Below are positions 25,558-35,212 of a DNA stretch of 64,000 nucleotides, piece after piece. The first letter of the stretch is position 1. The number at the start of each line of letters is the position of its first letter. Made by a program: the position numbers and the translations under genes. The stretch is from Streptomyces antibioticus (GTDB lineage Bacteria; Actinomycetota; Actinomycetes; Streptomycetales; Streptomycetaceae): NCBI RefSeq assembly GCF_002019855.1, contig NZ_CM007717.1, positions 8,416,705 through 8,480,704 of the forward strand, in the 5' to 3' direction. The notes below the pieces were generated by a model, which saw only the letters and a list, made by a program, of their open reading frames with translations, did no database searches and was not told the origin of the DNA.

Positions 25558-25569
25558 GTAGGTACCTAC
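25558..25569. promoter_or_regulatory. Palindromic operator GTAGGTACCTAC
   Basis: Perfect 12-base palindrome midway between the NmrA-like gene and the HxlR gene, 30 bases before the HxlR start and in an AT-richer stretch (TCGATATA) that probably holds the promoters. HxlR regulators commonly bind GTAC-centred palindromes. Confidence 0.65.
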
Positions 25570-25598
25570 AGGAAAGTGACTATCCCGAGGGGGTGTGT

Positions 25599-25991
25599 AT
25601 GGCCGGCGACGCCGACCGGGTGGCAGCCGCTACGACCGACCCGGAACTCGCCTGTCCGACCAGTGCGGTCGTGGACATCGTGTTCAGCCGGTGGACCACG
25701 CCGATCCTGTGGACTCTCCACGTGCATGGCCGGCAACGGTTCGTCGAACTGGAACGACGGATCGGCACGATCACGCCGAAGGTACTGACCCAGCGGCTGC
25801 GCCAGTTGGAACGCGACGGCATGGTCGTGCGTACGTACCACCCGGAGGTCCCCCCTCGGGTCGAGTACGAGATCAGCGAGCTGGGCCGCAGCCTGGCCCC
25901 GCTCTTCGCGCACCTCGCCGAATGGGCTGCCGGCAACCTGGACAAGGTCGAGCAGTCCCGGCACGCCTACGACACCGCTCCACCCCGGTAG
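25599..25991 (+). CDS. HxlR-family transcriptional regulator
   Basis: 130 residues. Winged helix with the HxlR signature CPTSAVVDIVFSRWTTPILW, RFVELERRIGTITPKVLTQR and L-x-x-LERDGMVVRTYHPEVP. The cysteine at position 17 is the conserved redox/aldehyde-sensing residue of the family. Start ATG at 25599; a GTG two codons earlier is possible. Probably represses or activates itself and the divergent oxidoreductase. Confidence 0.9.
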   Translation: MAGDADRVAAATTDPELACPTSAVVDIVFSRWTTPILWTLHVHGRQRFVELERRIGTITPKVLTQRLRQLERDGMVVRTYHPEVPPRVEYEISELGRSLAPLFAHLAEWAAGNLDKVEQSRHAYDTAPPR

Positions 25992-26205
25992 CGCGTCAGC
26001 GACAGGACCCGATCCCTGTCCGAACCTCCGCTACCTGGTCCATCCCGCAAGCGAGTGGGGTGCGTCGCGACCTCCTGTACCTGCCTGCGCTGCAACCCGC
26101 GCATCGACCAGGGCTCCACAGGGCACCCTTGCGCGCGGGTTCGCCGTCAGACAGCCGGACGGTCTTGCCTCGACTGCCTCAGATCCAGTGCTTTGTTCCT
26201 CACAT

Positions 26206-27012
26206 TCAGGCCGCGGCGCGGAAGACGTACGCCGACATCGGGGCGGTGACCGGTCCTGGTCCCAGACGGGCCGTCATCTCTTCGATGACGGTGGCCCGGA
26301 CGGCTGATCCGTCGCTGAGCTCGTTAACGGCCGCGCGCACCGGCGTCCCGGTGAGGTACCCGGTGGCGAGGTCGGCGGTCGACTCGGCCCGGCCCTGAAG
26401 CGTCAGCGTCTGCTCGTACTCGACAGCGAACCCGGCGGCCGCCAGATCGGCGGCCACGACAGCGGGGTCGGCATAGCCGTGCGGAACCGTCTGGAAGAAC
26501 CGTGGCGGGTCGGCCGGAAAGGCCCGCTCCAGTCCGGCCTGCAGCGCGACTTCGAAGGCGTGCGTCCCGAGCGGGCCCCAGGTGTTGAATAGGAACCGGC
26601 CGCCCGGGGTCAGCACCCGACGGACCTCGGTGAACGCTTCGATACGGTCGGGAAAGAACATCACACCGAACTGACAGACCACCAGGTCGAAGCCGCCGTC
26701 CGGGAACGGCAGCCGCTGCGCGTCGGCCTGGCGCCACACCGCGCCAGGAGCCCGGGAGGACGCGAAAGCGACCATGGCCTCGTTCAGGTCGGTGGCCGTC
26801 ACCTCGGCCGAGGGCGCCGCTGTGAGCAGCTCCGCCGTCAACACGCCTGTGCCTGCAGCGAGTTCGAGGATCCGCCGAGGGTGGAGCGCCGCCGCCCGAG
26901 CGGTCAGGTCCTCGGCGAAGGGTCGGAAGACCACCGGCACGAGGTACTGCTCATAGGCCGCCGGCATGGAATCGGACCATCGCCGGTCGGCATTGATTCC
27001 TGTCACCCTCAT
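26206..27012 (-). CDS. SAM-dependent methyltransferase (class I)
   Basis: 268 residues. The SAM-binding motif I ILELAAGTGVLTAELL is followed by motif II-like VTATDLNEAMVAFA, then DLVVCQFGVMFFPDR and LTPGGRFLFNTWGPLG. This is the UbiE/Methyltransf_11 pattern for small-molecule substrates. Start chosen at MRVTGINADRRWSDSMPAAY. No biosynthetic neighbours reveal the substrate. Confidence 0.88.
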   Translation of the reverse strand: MRVTGINADRRWSDSMPAAYEQYLVPVVFRPFAEDLTARAAALHPRRILELAAGTGVLTAELLTAAPSAEVTATDLNEAMVAFASSRAPGAVWRQADAQRLPFPDGGFDLVVCQFGVMFFPDRIEAFTEVRRVLTPGGRFLFNTWGPLGTHAFEVALQAGLERAFPADPPRFFQTVPHGYADPAVVAADLAAAGFAVEYEQTLTLQGRAESTADLATGYLTGTPVRAAVNELSDGSAVRATVIEEMTARLGPGPVTAPMSAYVFRAAA

Positions 27013-27179
27013 GACGGTAGCGCCGCGCCGGGAAACCGGTTCCTTGCCGCGCCGCGATGCACTCTGGAGCTGGACCCACCTGGCAAAGTGGCAGGCCGAC
27101 GTTGGATCGTGTCGTCCCGTTGCCCGCCTCGACCGCCGCGGCGTCGGCGGTATCCAGGCCGGCTGCCTGCGGAAGGAAG

Positions 27180-27660
27180 GTCTGTCGACGGCAGAGGACG
27201 ACCCGGCCGGGGCCCTGGCCTGGCGCAGGGTCGCCCGCCGCCGGGCCTGGCTCGGTGCCATGGCCGCTGTCACCGTGGTCGCGGTGGCCGCCGTCGGCAC
27301 CTACCTGATGGCAGCACACGACGGGGACGGGAAGCCGGGCGGCACGCGGGCCGGGGCGGGCACGACGGCCTCCGCGTCCGCCCCCGGCCACCGCTCCGCA
27401 GCACGGACCGCCTCGCCGGAAGCGGTGTCAGCCTCCCCGGCCGCGGACGCTCCAGAGGCCGGACAGGAAGCGGGAACTCCGGCAGGGAAGGCGTCGTCCC
27501 CCGACTGCCTGCCGGTCACCTTCAAGCTGCCCACCGGCCCGGCGACCTGCGAGTCCAAGGAGGACATCTGCGCCGTCCGGTCCCCGTACTACGTCAAGGA
27601 CATCGACAGCCTGTGCGGCGGCCCGCCCGCGCTACAGAGGGTCAACATCATCTCCGAGCC
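27180..27660 (+). pseudogene. Truncated membrane-anchored protein
   Basis: A protein-like frame reads STAEDDPAGALAWRRVARRR, a membrane helix (AWLGAMAAVTVVAVAAVGTY), a long Ala/Ser/Pro linker, and a cysteine-bearing domain (SPDCLPVTFKLPTGPATCES, SLCGGPPALQR). It is cut at about 27660 where IS1380 sequence begins. The expected start codon is a CTG rather than GTG or ATG, so the 5' end may also be damaged. Family unknown. Confidence 0.5.
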
Positions 27661-28206
27661 CTCCACCGGTGGTCTCCCGGCTCGTCGACGCCCTCGCCGC
27701 AGATGGGCCGAAGGCCCTGTCCGCTATAAGGGCCGCTCGGGCCGAAGCGCGTGAGCGCGTCTGGAAGCTGGCCGGCGCTGCGGCGCCGGATGCCGCGGGG
27801 CAGGTGATCGTGGACCTGGACGGGGTGCTCGTGCTGGCCCACTCTGAGAAGCAGGACGCCACCGCGACCTGGAAGAAGACCTTCGGACACCACCCCCTGA
27901 TGGGCTTCGTGGATCACGGAAGCGGCGGGAGCGGTGAGCTGGTCGCCGGCCTGCTCAGACCGGGCAACGCGGGCAGCAACACCGCCGCCGACCACATCAC
28001 CACGGCCCAACTCGCCTTGGCGCAACTACCGAAGAAGTACCGGCGCGGACGCCGGACGCTGATCCGTACCGACTCCGGCGGCGGCACCCACGAGTTCGTC
28101 GCCTGGCTCGCCCAGCGCGGCCGGTGGCTGTAGTACTCGGTCGGCATGACCATCAATGAGCAGATTCACCAGGCCGTCCTCAAGGTTCCCGCCCCGGCCT
28201 GGACGG
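27660..28206 (+). mobile_element. IS1380-family transposase fragment
   Basis: Reads VVSRLVDALAADGPKALSAI, then GQVIVDLDGVLVLAHSEKQD and PLMGFVDHGSGGSGE, with DSGGGTHEF further on. This is the middle of an IS1380 DDE transposase, with its first catalytic Asp in the IVDLDG context. A TAG interrupts the frame at 28131 and the match ends at about 28205, where another IS begins. Both termini are missing. Confidence 0.8.
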
Positions 28207-28289
28207 CAGCGATTGGGCTTGATCCGCTTTGACGGACATCGAAGATCAGGGGCTTCGGCCTCGGAAGGATGATGTCCATCATGGAGAGC

Positions 28290-28554
28290 ATGGGGAAGAA
28301 GAAGCCGCGTCCTCGCCGCTCGTTCACGCCGGAGTTCAAGGCCGAGATCGTCGAACTGTGCCGACGCGGTGACCGCTCGGTCGGTCAGGTCGCCAAGGAC
28401 TTCGACCTGACCGAGACCGCGGTGCGCGACTGGCTCAAGCAGGCCGAGGTCGACGCGGGCGAGCGCGACGGCCTGACCAGCAGCGAACGCGAGGAAATGG
28501 CCCAACTGCGGCGGGAGAACCGCCGCCTGCGGGAGGACGTGGAGATCCTCCAGC
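28290..28554 (+). mobile_element. IS3-family OrfA fragment
   Basis: MGKKKPRPRRSFTPEFKAEI, then ELCRRGDRSVGQVAKDFDLT and ETAVRDWLKQAE, a helix-turn-helix OrfA of the IS3 group, ending in the leucine-zipper region REDVEILQ. It stops there at a junction with an HxlR fragment. OrfB and the right end are gone. The left-end sequence TGATCCGCTTTGACGGACA is at about 28209-28232. Confidence 0.75.
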
Positions 28555-28926
28555 ATGCTCACCGCACGTCTGAAGACTCTCGTCACGGACGGCCTGCTGG
28601 AGCGCCGGCCCTACCAGAGCAACCCTGTCCGTCACGAGTACGTGCTCACCGAGCTCGGGCGCTCCCTGCGTCCGGTGATCGTCACTCTGGCCGCGTGGGG
28701 CAACTCCCGGCTGACGGCCCGGGAACGGAGCATGATCCTGGTTGACGCGGACACCGGGGAGGAGGTCGAGCCCGTGGTCGTCGACGCCAGGACCGGCCGC
28801 CGTCTCGACGACAGCCGCGCCTATGTCTTCGCGGCGGGCCCCTCGGCGAGCGACGCCATGCGCAGCCGCTACACCCGGAAGCGTCCGGCAGTTGCATGCG
28901 GGGAGGGCACGACGGCCACCGCGTGA
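28555..28926 (+). pseudogene. HxlR regulator fragment lacking the N-terminal half
   Basis: Reads MLTARLKTLVTDGLLERRPY, then NPVRHEYVLTELGRSLRPVI and VDADTGEEVEPVVVDARTGR, the wing and C-terminal part of an HxlR regulator. The first part, with the sensor cysteine and recognition helix, is missing where the IS3 fragment abuts. It is fused to IS3 sequence, so probably not functional. Confidence 0.65.
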
Positions 28927-29230
28927 GGGGCGGTGCGAAGAACCGGGGGCGTCGAGGGGACTGGCTGGCACTGGTGACGCGCCACCGCCGGCAGGCCAGG
29001 TGCTCCTGCGGTGTGTCCCGGCGTCCGGGAGGAGGTGCAGTGGCATGGAGACGGCCCGCACGCGCGGCGGCGTGAGGCAGGAAGCCGCGACCCGGGCCAA
29101 TCGCGTCGTCGCAGTGCCCGAGCGCGCGTCGCTGCGTCAGCAGCCTGATGGTGTTCTCGGCGTTCCGCGCGCGGCCGTCCGCAGGAGTGCGGATGTCCTT
29201 GCGCGGGCCACTGCCTGAGACGGTGCGCTG
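28927..29230. other. No gene recognised
   Basis: About 300 bases of GC-rich sequence between the HxlR fragment and the barstar-domain gene. I see no motif, repeat or convincing reading frame. Confidence 0.4.
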
Positions 29231-30058
29231 TCAGTGAAGGATGACGCTGACGCCTCGTTCCTCGAGGATCTCCAGGATCAGGTCGAACACCGTGGTCTCA
29301 CGGTTGCTGACGGGCAGGCGTTCGGCCAGCCGTGCCCGGGCGTCGGCCGAGGAGTTCCAGCGCAGGGTGAAGGGAGTCGTGGCGCCCCATCCGCCGCGAA
29401 GGCAGTCGTCGAGGGCGTCGAGGTTCCAGCCGAAGTATCCGCCGGGTCCGTTGACGGCCTCACCGATGGCGCAGTAGAAGCTGTCTTCGTCGACGATGTG
29501 CCGTCCGTCCAGGGTGAACATCTGCCCTGCCGGGGCGTCGGGCCTTTCCCGGTGTCTGTATCCCCGGGACCACAGCGCCACCGACAGCCATGCGTGTCTG
29601 TCCGCGGGTGCAAGGTCGTGCCACATGCCGGTCCGGTTCAGGTGACCTGTGCGTACCAGGTCCCATACGCGTTCCGAACCGGGCAGCGCGTCCGCGCACC
29701 ACAGTGTCACCGTGAGGTCCACCAGACCGGCTGCATCGGGGGAAGGTTCGACGTCGACGACGGTGACCTCGCCCACGAAGTAGGACCCCATGGTGACACC
29801 GTCGCCGTCGAGAAGAGTGAGCCAGGCGTTCCCTGCCCGGGCGCGACGACCGCCGACATGATCGAGGCTCTTCAGCAGGCCACCTTGGGGGAGGCAGCCT
29901 TCGAGGCGCACGCGGCGTGCGCCGCCCTCTTCACGCTCGTCCGGCCGGGGGGTGAAGATCCCCTCGGCCTCGTGAGCGAATCCCCAGAAGTCGCTGTCGG
30001 CCTCGTCCGAGGTCAGCGCGTACTTCTTCCCCGCGCCGCCCTGCCCCGACGTTCGCAT
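29231..30058 (-). CDS. Barstar-family protein with N-terminal extension (275 aa)
   Basis: The C-terminal 90 residues match barstar, the intracellular inhibitor of barnase-type ribonucleases: FTLDGRHIVDEDSFYCAIGE, then GGYFGWNLDALDDCLRGGWG. The GxxxWNLDALxDxL core is diagnostic. The N-terminal 170 residues are a separate unknown domain (FWGFAHEAEGIF, GSYFVGEVTVVDVEPS). Barstar-like proteins are immunity factors for secreted or delivered nuclease toxins, but no barnase-like gene lies next to it, so it may be an orphan immunity gene. Confidence 0.8.
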   Translation of the reverse strand: MRTSGQGGAGKKYALTSDEADSDFWGFAHEAEGIFTPRPDEREEGGARRVRLEGCLPQGGLLKSLDHVGGRRARAGNAWLTLLDGDGVTMGSYFVGEVTVVDVEPSPDAAGLVDLTVTLWCADALPGSERVWDLVRTGHLNRTGMWHDLAPADRHAWLSVALWSRGYRHRERPDAPAGQMFTLDGRHIVDEDSFYCAIGEAVNGPGGYFGWNLDALDDCLRGGWGATTPFTLRWNSSADARARLAERLPVSNRETTVFDLILEILEERGVSVILH

Positions 30059-30235
30059 CACACCCCCTGTGAGAGCGCTGATCCTACCGAGGCCCGAGAA
30101 CTCGCCAGGCAGTCGTCGTCGCCGTGTCCGTTCTGATCCCCGCGGTCTCGTGGCTCAACGGGCTCTGTGTGGCGAGGTCGCGGCCCTCCGAGCCGGTGGC
30201 GGGTGGCCCGGTGGTGGGCGGCTGTGCGCCGAACA

Positions 30236-30553
30236 CTACGAGGCCAGCGTCTTCACCTTGCCTTCGAGACCGGCCTTGCTCGTCCCCATCAGGTCGTCGC
30301 TCTTCTCGCCGTGCTTGAAGAAGATGAAGGTGGGCATGGCTCGGATGCCGTACGCCTGGGCCACGGGAGCGACCCTGTCGACGTCCACGGACACGAACCC
30401 GATGTCGTGGTACTGCTCTGAGAGTCGTTCGAACACGGGATGGATGAGCTGGCCAGGGCCAGACCATGCGGCTGTGAATTCCACGGCCGCCTTCTCACTC
30501 CTACGGAGCAGCTCTTCGAACTGTTCGGTGCTGGTTACCTCGATCAACGCCAT
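30236..30553 (-). CDS. Thioredoxin-fold protein lacking the redox cysteines
   Basis: 105 residues with the complete thioredoxin fold: VEFTAAWSGPGQL, DIGFVSVDVDRVAPVAQAYG and IRAMPTFIFFKHGEK with the cis-Pro loop. The CGPC active site is SGPG (Ser31, Gly34), so it cannot act as a normal dithiol reductase. A GGAGAA ribosome binding site precedes the ATG. It may have a chaperone or structural role, or be a decaying copy. Confidence 0.85.
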   Translation of the reverse strand: MALIEVTSTEQFEELLRRSEKAAVEFTAAWSGPGQLIHPVFERLSEQYHDIGFVSVDVDRVAPVAQAYGIRAMPTFIFFKHGEKSDDLMGTSKAGLEGKVKTLAS

Positions 30554-30791
30554 GGATTCTCCTCGCCCACCGTGTACTCGGAGCCCATCTCTACCCGTAC
30601 CGTCGCCCCGGACGACGCCGGCTGGCCGCGATTGCTTCATGTGGCTCAGGGTCGCGACGCCAGGACCAGCGACCAGGGGTTGTGTCGGTTGGGTGATCCA
30701 GTTCGCTGCGGGGTTGTTCCGTGTCCGGTGTGACGGGCGTGGGGGAGTGGCGAAGGAGGAGGGCGGGCCGGATCGCACCCGCTTCGGCCGG

Positions 30792-31080
30792 TCAGTCCCT
30801 TGGGACCAGCGCTTCCATGGGTTGGGGTGTTGACACGTCGGCCGGGGCGACGGCCCGTACCCACGCTGGCTTTGCCGTCCAGTCGATCCGTTGCTCGGCC
30901 GGGAGCGGCTCCTTCCCGGGCTGAACGCACAGGCGATGCGCCTCCTCCAAGCCGGTCATCGGGGTGGGGGGGGCGGCGCCCACCTCCTTCGGGTAACTCT
31001 GCTCGACAAGCTCGCACCGCGCGGCCAACTCCCGGCGCGCTGCCTGGCCATCTGGCCGCGCGGGCCGGCAGCCGCCTCGC
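30792..31080 (-). pseudogene. Unidentified gene remnant
   Basis: The minus strand gives a protein-like tail: ELVEQSYPKEVGAAPPTPMT, then LEEAHRLCVQPGKEPLPAEQ and WTAKPAWVRAVAPADV, ending at a stop at 30792. Nothing upstream continues it plausibly. Not recognised. Confidence 0.3.
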
Positions 31081-31125
31081 TGTGCGCGGTGGTCAGGGAG
31101 GCACCGGCGTCCGTGGTTGTTGGTG

Positions 31126-31290
31126 TTACCCGTTGCCGGTGGAAGAGGGGCTGCCGGGGCTGGTAGTGACGGGGATGAGGGATTCGGTCTGGGCGAGGTC
31201 GACGGTGATGGCGATGCCCTCGACTTTGAGGACGAGCGTGCCGCGGTCGGTGTGCCTCCCACTGGTGGGGCCTGGTGGGGGTGAGGCGTT
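31126..31290 (-). pseudogene. 3' remnant of a CHAT-operon membrane protein paralogue
   Basis: Reads GTLVLKVEGIAITVDLAQTE, then SLIPVTTSPGS. This closely matches the C-terminus of the membrane protein encoded at 2259-2921 (VVVLKVDGVAVTVDLAQSTS). The membrane-spanning part is missing. It is one of several fragments of a second CHAT locus. Confidence 0.7.
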
Positions 31291-31451
31291 GGTGTGCGGT
31301 GGCCGCGGCGGCGTGCAGCGCGCAGGGGGGTGTGGCTGGTGTCGCTCGTGGTGGTGTAAGGGTTCTGTCATCTCTTGGGGGCTCCACGACGCCCGCCTGC
31401 CGCGTTGAATTGGGGCGGTGAAGGAAACGGTCTGTGGGGAGGCGGAGAGGC

Positions 31452-32012
31452 ATGTGGCGGACTTGGACGGCGGGGCGTGGGCGGCTGGTCGGCGCTGTCT
31501 TGGCGGTGGTGATCGCGGGGGCGGGTTTGGGGCTGTATTGGTTTCAGCCGTGGAAGCTGTGGCAGGACGTGACCGTGGACGAGGCGCTGCCTGGCACGGT
31601 GCGGACGTCGGGCATGCCCGGTGCGGGGCCTTCTGTCACCGTTTCTGGGGCTGCGGGGTCGCTGACGGTGGCGGGCGGTGAGCTGGTCGGTCATGAGCAT
31701 GCTACGTCGGGCACGGTGAGGCTGGTTCGGTTGGCGGATGGTTCTCATGTGGTGCGGCTGGAGAATCTCGACACCAGTAGCGGGCCGGATCTGAGGGTGT
31801 GGCTGACCGATGCGCCGGTGAGGGAGGGGCGGGCCGGCTGGTACGTCTTCGACGACGGGGAGCACGTCAGTCTCGGCAGGCTCAAGGGCAACAAGGGCAG
31901 CCAGAACTACCCCGTGCCCGCTGGCGTGGACCTGTCTCGCTACACCAGTCTCAGCATCTGGTGCGACCGGTTCGACGTCTCGTTCGGTGCGGCCGAACTG
32001 GCCGGCGTCTGA
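31452..32012 (+). CDS. DM13-domain membrane-anchored protein
   Basis: 186 residues. N-terminal membrane anchor (RLVGAVLAVVIAGAGLGLYW), then a DM13 domain: SGTVRLVRLADGSHVVRLEN, TSSGPDLRVWLTDAP, LGRLKGNKGSQNYPVP and LSIWCDRFDVSFGAAEL. DM13 domains are predicted cytochrome-like or redox domains of electron-transfer systems at the cell surface; the single conserved Cys in IWCDRF is present. Start ATG at 31452 after GGAGGCGGAGAGG; an upstream GTG at 31434 is possible. Confidence 0.88.
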   Translation: MWRTWTAGRGRLVGAVLAVVIAGAGLGLYWFQPWKLWQDVTVDEALPGTVRTSGMPGAGPSVTVSGAAGSLTVAGGELVGHEHATSGTVRLVRLADGSHVVRLENLDTSSGPDLRVWLTDAPVREGRAGWYVFDDGEHVSLGRLKGNKGSQNYPVPAGVDLSRYTSLSIWCDRFDVSFGAAELAGV

Positions 32013-32745
32013 CCGGCGTCGGGGCCACGGTCTTTGCGTCGGCGCCCGCCCGTGTCAGTGGGGGACGGCGTGCAGGCCGGTGTGCCGGGTCGGTGGTTCG
32101 CCTCCGTTGTGTGTTCGCCCGGAGTGTGGCGGCCTCCTCCTGCGTGAGCGCCGGTCGTCGCGGTGCCGGGACGGATCGGAGGGTGCCGGGTCCTTGCGGC
32201 ACGGTCGAGGGCAGGGCGGGGAGCGGCAGCAGTTCTGTGGGGCCGGGCAGGAGTTGCGGCACCTGGCGGGTGGCGGGTTCGCCGATGGCGGGGGTCGATG
32301 GTCGCGGGCAGGTCCGGGTGGCTGCGATGCGTGGCGTGCAGCGGGTGGTCTTGGGTGGCCGGCTTGCCGCGGTCGGCCTTCGGGCGCTGTGGGCGTGCCC
32401 GGCCGGTGACCGGTGCAGCCGCTGCGGGAACGGGGAGGCGAGCGGAAGTGCGCGCCGGGCCGGGCGGGGAGGCCGTGCCGGCATGGGTGAGGGTGGGAGG
32501 ACCTCCGTGCCCCGGCCCGTCGAGGCGGCCAGGGCCGTCGTGCCGGGCAGCACGGCCGGTCCGTCCTGTCCGCTCGTGTGCGAGCCCTGCGCGCCGGCCC
32601 CTTCCCCGGCGCCGCCCGCAGCCCCGGGGCGTCACGGGTGATCTCCGGGCCCACGGGCTTGCTCCGGCGCCCCACCCGACAGCCCTGAGTCCTGCCCAGC
32701 CCCGGCGCTCGCCCCCGCGGGCCCTCGACCCGGCACGTCCGGAGC
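32013..32745. other. No gene recognised; degenerate GC-rich sequence
   Basis: 730 bases. Long frames are open on both strands only because stop codons are rare at this GC content. Third-position bias is absent, and nothing matches the CHAT gene remnants on its right. Confidence 0.4.
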
Positions 32746-32747
32746 AA

Positions 32748-33440
32748 AGATCCACGTATGGACTTCCTGTGGTCACGTTCCCGGCTGCTCGGTGTGGCCC
32801 GGTGGCTGCCTCGCCACTTCCGGCTCCTCCTCCGGCTCCTCCGCGGCCACGGCCAGGCCGCCCGGGTTACCGCAGCCGTGGAGCGGTCCGCCGGACAGTG
32901 CTCCCAGATCGGCCGCTGTCATCAGCCGCGGCCATCCACCCCGCTGCGCTACTTCCGGCACACGGCGGAAGAGTCCGGCCGTCTCGTCGGCATCGCCGAC
33001 CGGCCAGCCGGCAGCGAAGCGGGAATGCGAGACCGCATTCGGCTGAAACATCGCATCCGCGCAGTTCTCACTGTACACACCGTTTTCACCGGGCTTCGCC
33101 GGCGCTGCTGCGGCGAAGCGAGCGGGATTCGGGTTGTGCTGGTTCCGGCCGTCGGAGTTGTCTGTGGCGGGACGAGACCGTGGATGAGGCACTCACCGCA
33201 CTCTCCGGATCTCCCAGCCGTTCACATTCTGTCCCGGTCACCGCGCACCGCCGGTCGTACGGCGCGAGATGTTGCGGGCGGCCCTGGCGCGGCCTGCTCC
33301 CGCACGGGTTCCCGGCACAGAGGCGGTGGGTTGGGGAGGCGGGATCCCGCGGGTCCGTCAACTGTGCCGGCGGCGGCCGTACTTCGCCCGCTGTTGGGTC
33401 CCGGATCTATTCTGAGAAGGTCGGTGTAGACCTTCAAGGG
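32748..33440 (-). pseudogene. Degenerate 5' part of a second CHAT-TPR gene
   Basis: On the minus strand, pieces in different frames match the first 200 residues of the intact CHAT protein: LAPYDRR then CERLGDPES (intact: LAPHERQ, CERLGDLEG), and RRVPEVAQRGGWPRLMTAAD (intact: RGVLEMAERGSWPRLMAAAH). The DNA at the left edge, AAGATCCACGTATGGAC, is also shared. Frameshifts and indels make it non-functional. Confidence 0.75.
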
Positions 33441-33640
33441 GCGGACGGGCGGGTTTTCGTTGTGGGTGAGGACCGCGGTGCCGCCGCCTGGAGGTAGTAG
33501 GTGTGCAGGTCCTCGACGGTCAGGTTGCGGACCGAGGTCTGCTCGGTGTGGTGTTGGACGGCGGTGGTCTGGACCCAGGTGCCGGAACTGGTGTGCTGCC
33601 GGTGATCTGCCGTGAGGTCGCCGGCTTCCATCGTGAACCG
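33434..33640 (-). pseudogene. Remnant of a pretoxin HINT domain
   Basis: Reads GTWVQTTAVQHHTEQTSVRN, then LTVEDLHTYYLQA. The NLTVEDLHTYYV block is the signature end of HINT (Hedgehog/intein) domains that precede the toxin module in RHS and polymorphic toxins; the usual next residues LAGATPVLVHN are replaced. No toxin domain follows. Confidence 0.65.
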
Positions 33641-33816
33641 TCGGCCGTGACCGCCGTGCGTAAGCTGCCGGCGGTCTACTCTGCGCAGGCGTAGGTGGAA
33701 CCGGAGGCGCGATGGACCGTGTCTTCAGCTTCCCTGTCTGCTCCGCTCCGCTCGGGGGGTGCCCCTATGTCTTTGGTCAAGCTGGTCGGGTGTGAGTTCG
33801 GGGCGTCTGGAACGAT

Positions 33817-34251
33817 GTGTCCGTGCATGCTGATGATCAGGTTGGTGAGGGTGTCTCCGCGGAGCTCCTGGTGTTCCTGCGGGGTGCTGTCGACGGCCGC
33901 CCGGTGAAGATCGGTGCTTCCGTGTGTGAGTGCGGCGGCCGGGTGTTCTTCGTGCTGGTCAATGCGTCCGGCGCGGAACGGGAGTGCTCTGGCTGCGGCA
34001 GCCGTGCGTTCATCGCGGACAGCGAGGAGTACTGGAACGAGGAGTCCTGGGAGGACGACGAGCCCGGTGCGGCCGGCTGCCCCTGCGGGAGCGAGGAGTT
34101 CGAGGCCGCGGTCGCGTTCTCACTTGGCGACGGCGGATCGGTCCGCTGGGTAACCGTGGGCCTGCGGTGCATCAAGGATGGATTCTGTGGGGTCTATGCC
34201 GACTGGAAGATCGACTACGGCCCGACGGATCACCTCCTGACCATGGTCTAG
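33817..34251 (+). CDS. Hypothetical protein with paired cysteine motifs (144 aa)
   Basis: Soluble acidic protein with three cysteine pairs: SVCECGGRVFF, ECSGCGSRAF and GCPCGSEEFE, an arrangement that could bind zinc. C-terminus WVTVGLRCIKDGFCGVYADW. Intact frame and high GC3, flanked by remnants. Start could be GTG at 33817 or 33823. Family unknown. Confidence 0.6.
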   Translation: MSVHADDQVGEGVSAELLVFLRGAVDGRPVKIGASVCECGGRVFFVLVNASGAERECSGCGSRAFIADSEEYWNEESWEDDEPGAAGCPCGSEEFEAAVAFSLGDGGSVRWVTVGLRCIKDGFCGVYADWKIDYGPTDHLLTMV

Positions 34252-34332
34252 TGCTGTGACCGTATAGGTTCACCGGGTTGCTCGTTGTGTTGGTTGGAAG
34301 TGACGACGCTTCCAACCAGCAGGGGAGGCGGA

Positions 34333-35184
34333 ATGGCACCGCCGGTCAGGGTCCGGAGGCTGACGGAGCAGGAAGGACAGAAGCTCCAGCAGATTGTGCG
34401 GCGGGGCAGCACGAACTCGGTGCGCTTCCGGCGGGCGATGATGCTGCTGGCCTCGGCCGGCGGCAGCACCGTCCCGGTCATCGCCCGTCTGGTCCAAGCG
34501 GACGAGGACACCGTCCGCGACGTGATCCACCGCTTCAACGAGATCGGGCTCGCATGCCTCAACCCTCAGTGGGCGGGAGGCCGTCCCCGCCTGCTGAGTC
34601 ATGACGACGAGGACTTCGTCATCCAGACGGCCACCACCCGCCCCACCGCCGGCTCCTGCTGGGCCGAACATAGCCACCCCGACCGGCCGCCGGCCACCTA
34701 CCGCCGCACCCACGGCATCACCTACTTCCACAGCTGCTACTCGGTCGGCGACGACAAGCTGTGGGGCATCAACCGGCGCCGCAAGGGCATCGACCACACC
34801 TGGGCCGCCCTGCGGTCGATCCGAGCCGCCCGCCCGGACGGCGCCCCGATCTACGTGATCCTCGACAACCTCTCCGCCCACCTGAACTGGAAGATCCGCA
34901 GGTGGGCGGCCCGGAACAAGGTCGAGCTGTGCTTCACACCCACCTACGCGTCCTGGGCCAACCCCATCGAGGCCCACTTCGGGCCGCTGCGGCAGTTCAC
35001 CCTGGCCAACTCCCACCACCGCAACCACACCGTCCAGACCCGGGCCCTGCACGCCTATCTCCGCTGGCGCAACAAGAACGCCCGACACGCCGACGTGCTG
35101 GCCGCCCAGCGCCGCGAGCGCGCCCGCATCCGCAGCGAGAAGGGCATCCGCTGGGGCGGGCAGCCTCTCGCCGATGCGGCTTGA
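34333..35184 (+). mobile_element. IS630-family transposase with internal deletion
   Basis: 283 residues. The N-terminal helix-turn-helix (LVQADEDTVRDVIHRFNEIG) and the C-terminal half of the DDE domain (PIYVILDNLSAHLNWKIRRW, PTYASWANPIEAHFGPLR with the final Glu) are present. The segment between TATTRPT and AGSCWAEHSH, which normally carries the first catalytic Asp (DEFGP), is deleted in frame. The deletion joins at a CGCCCCACC repeat, consistent with slippage. So it is inactive but potentially mobilisable. Confidence 0.85.
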
Positions 35185-35212
35185 CGGCCCGGCGACCCTG
35201 CCCGGCCGGGGC

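Noticed and set aside
32163..33497. 444-codon plus-strand open frame
   Set aside because: No codon bias; the minus strand carries recognisable CHAT remnants and the frame is open only because stop codons are rare.
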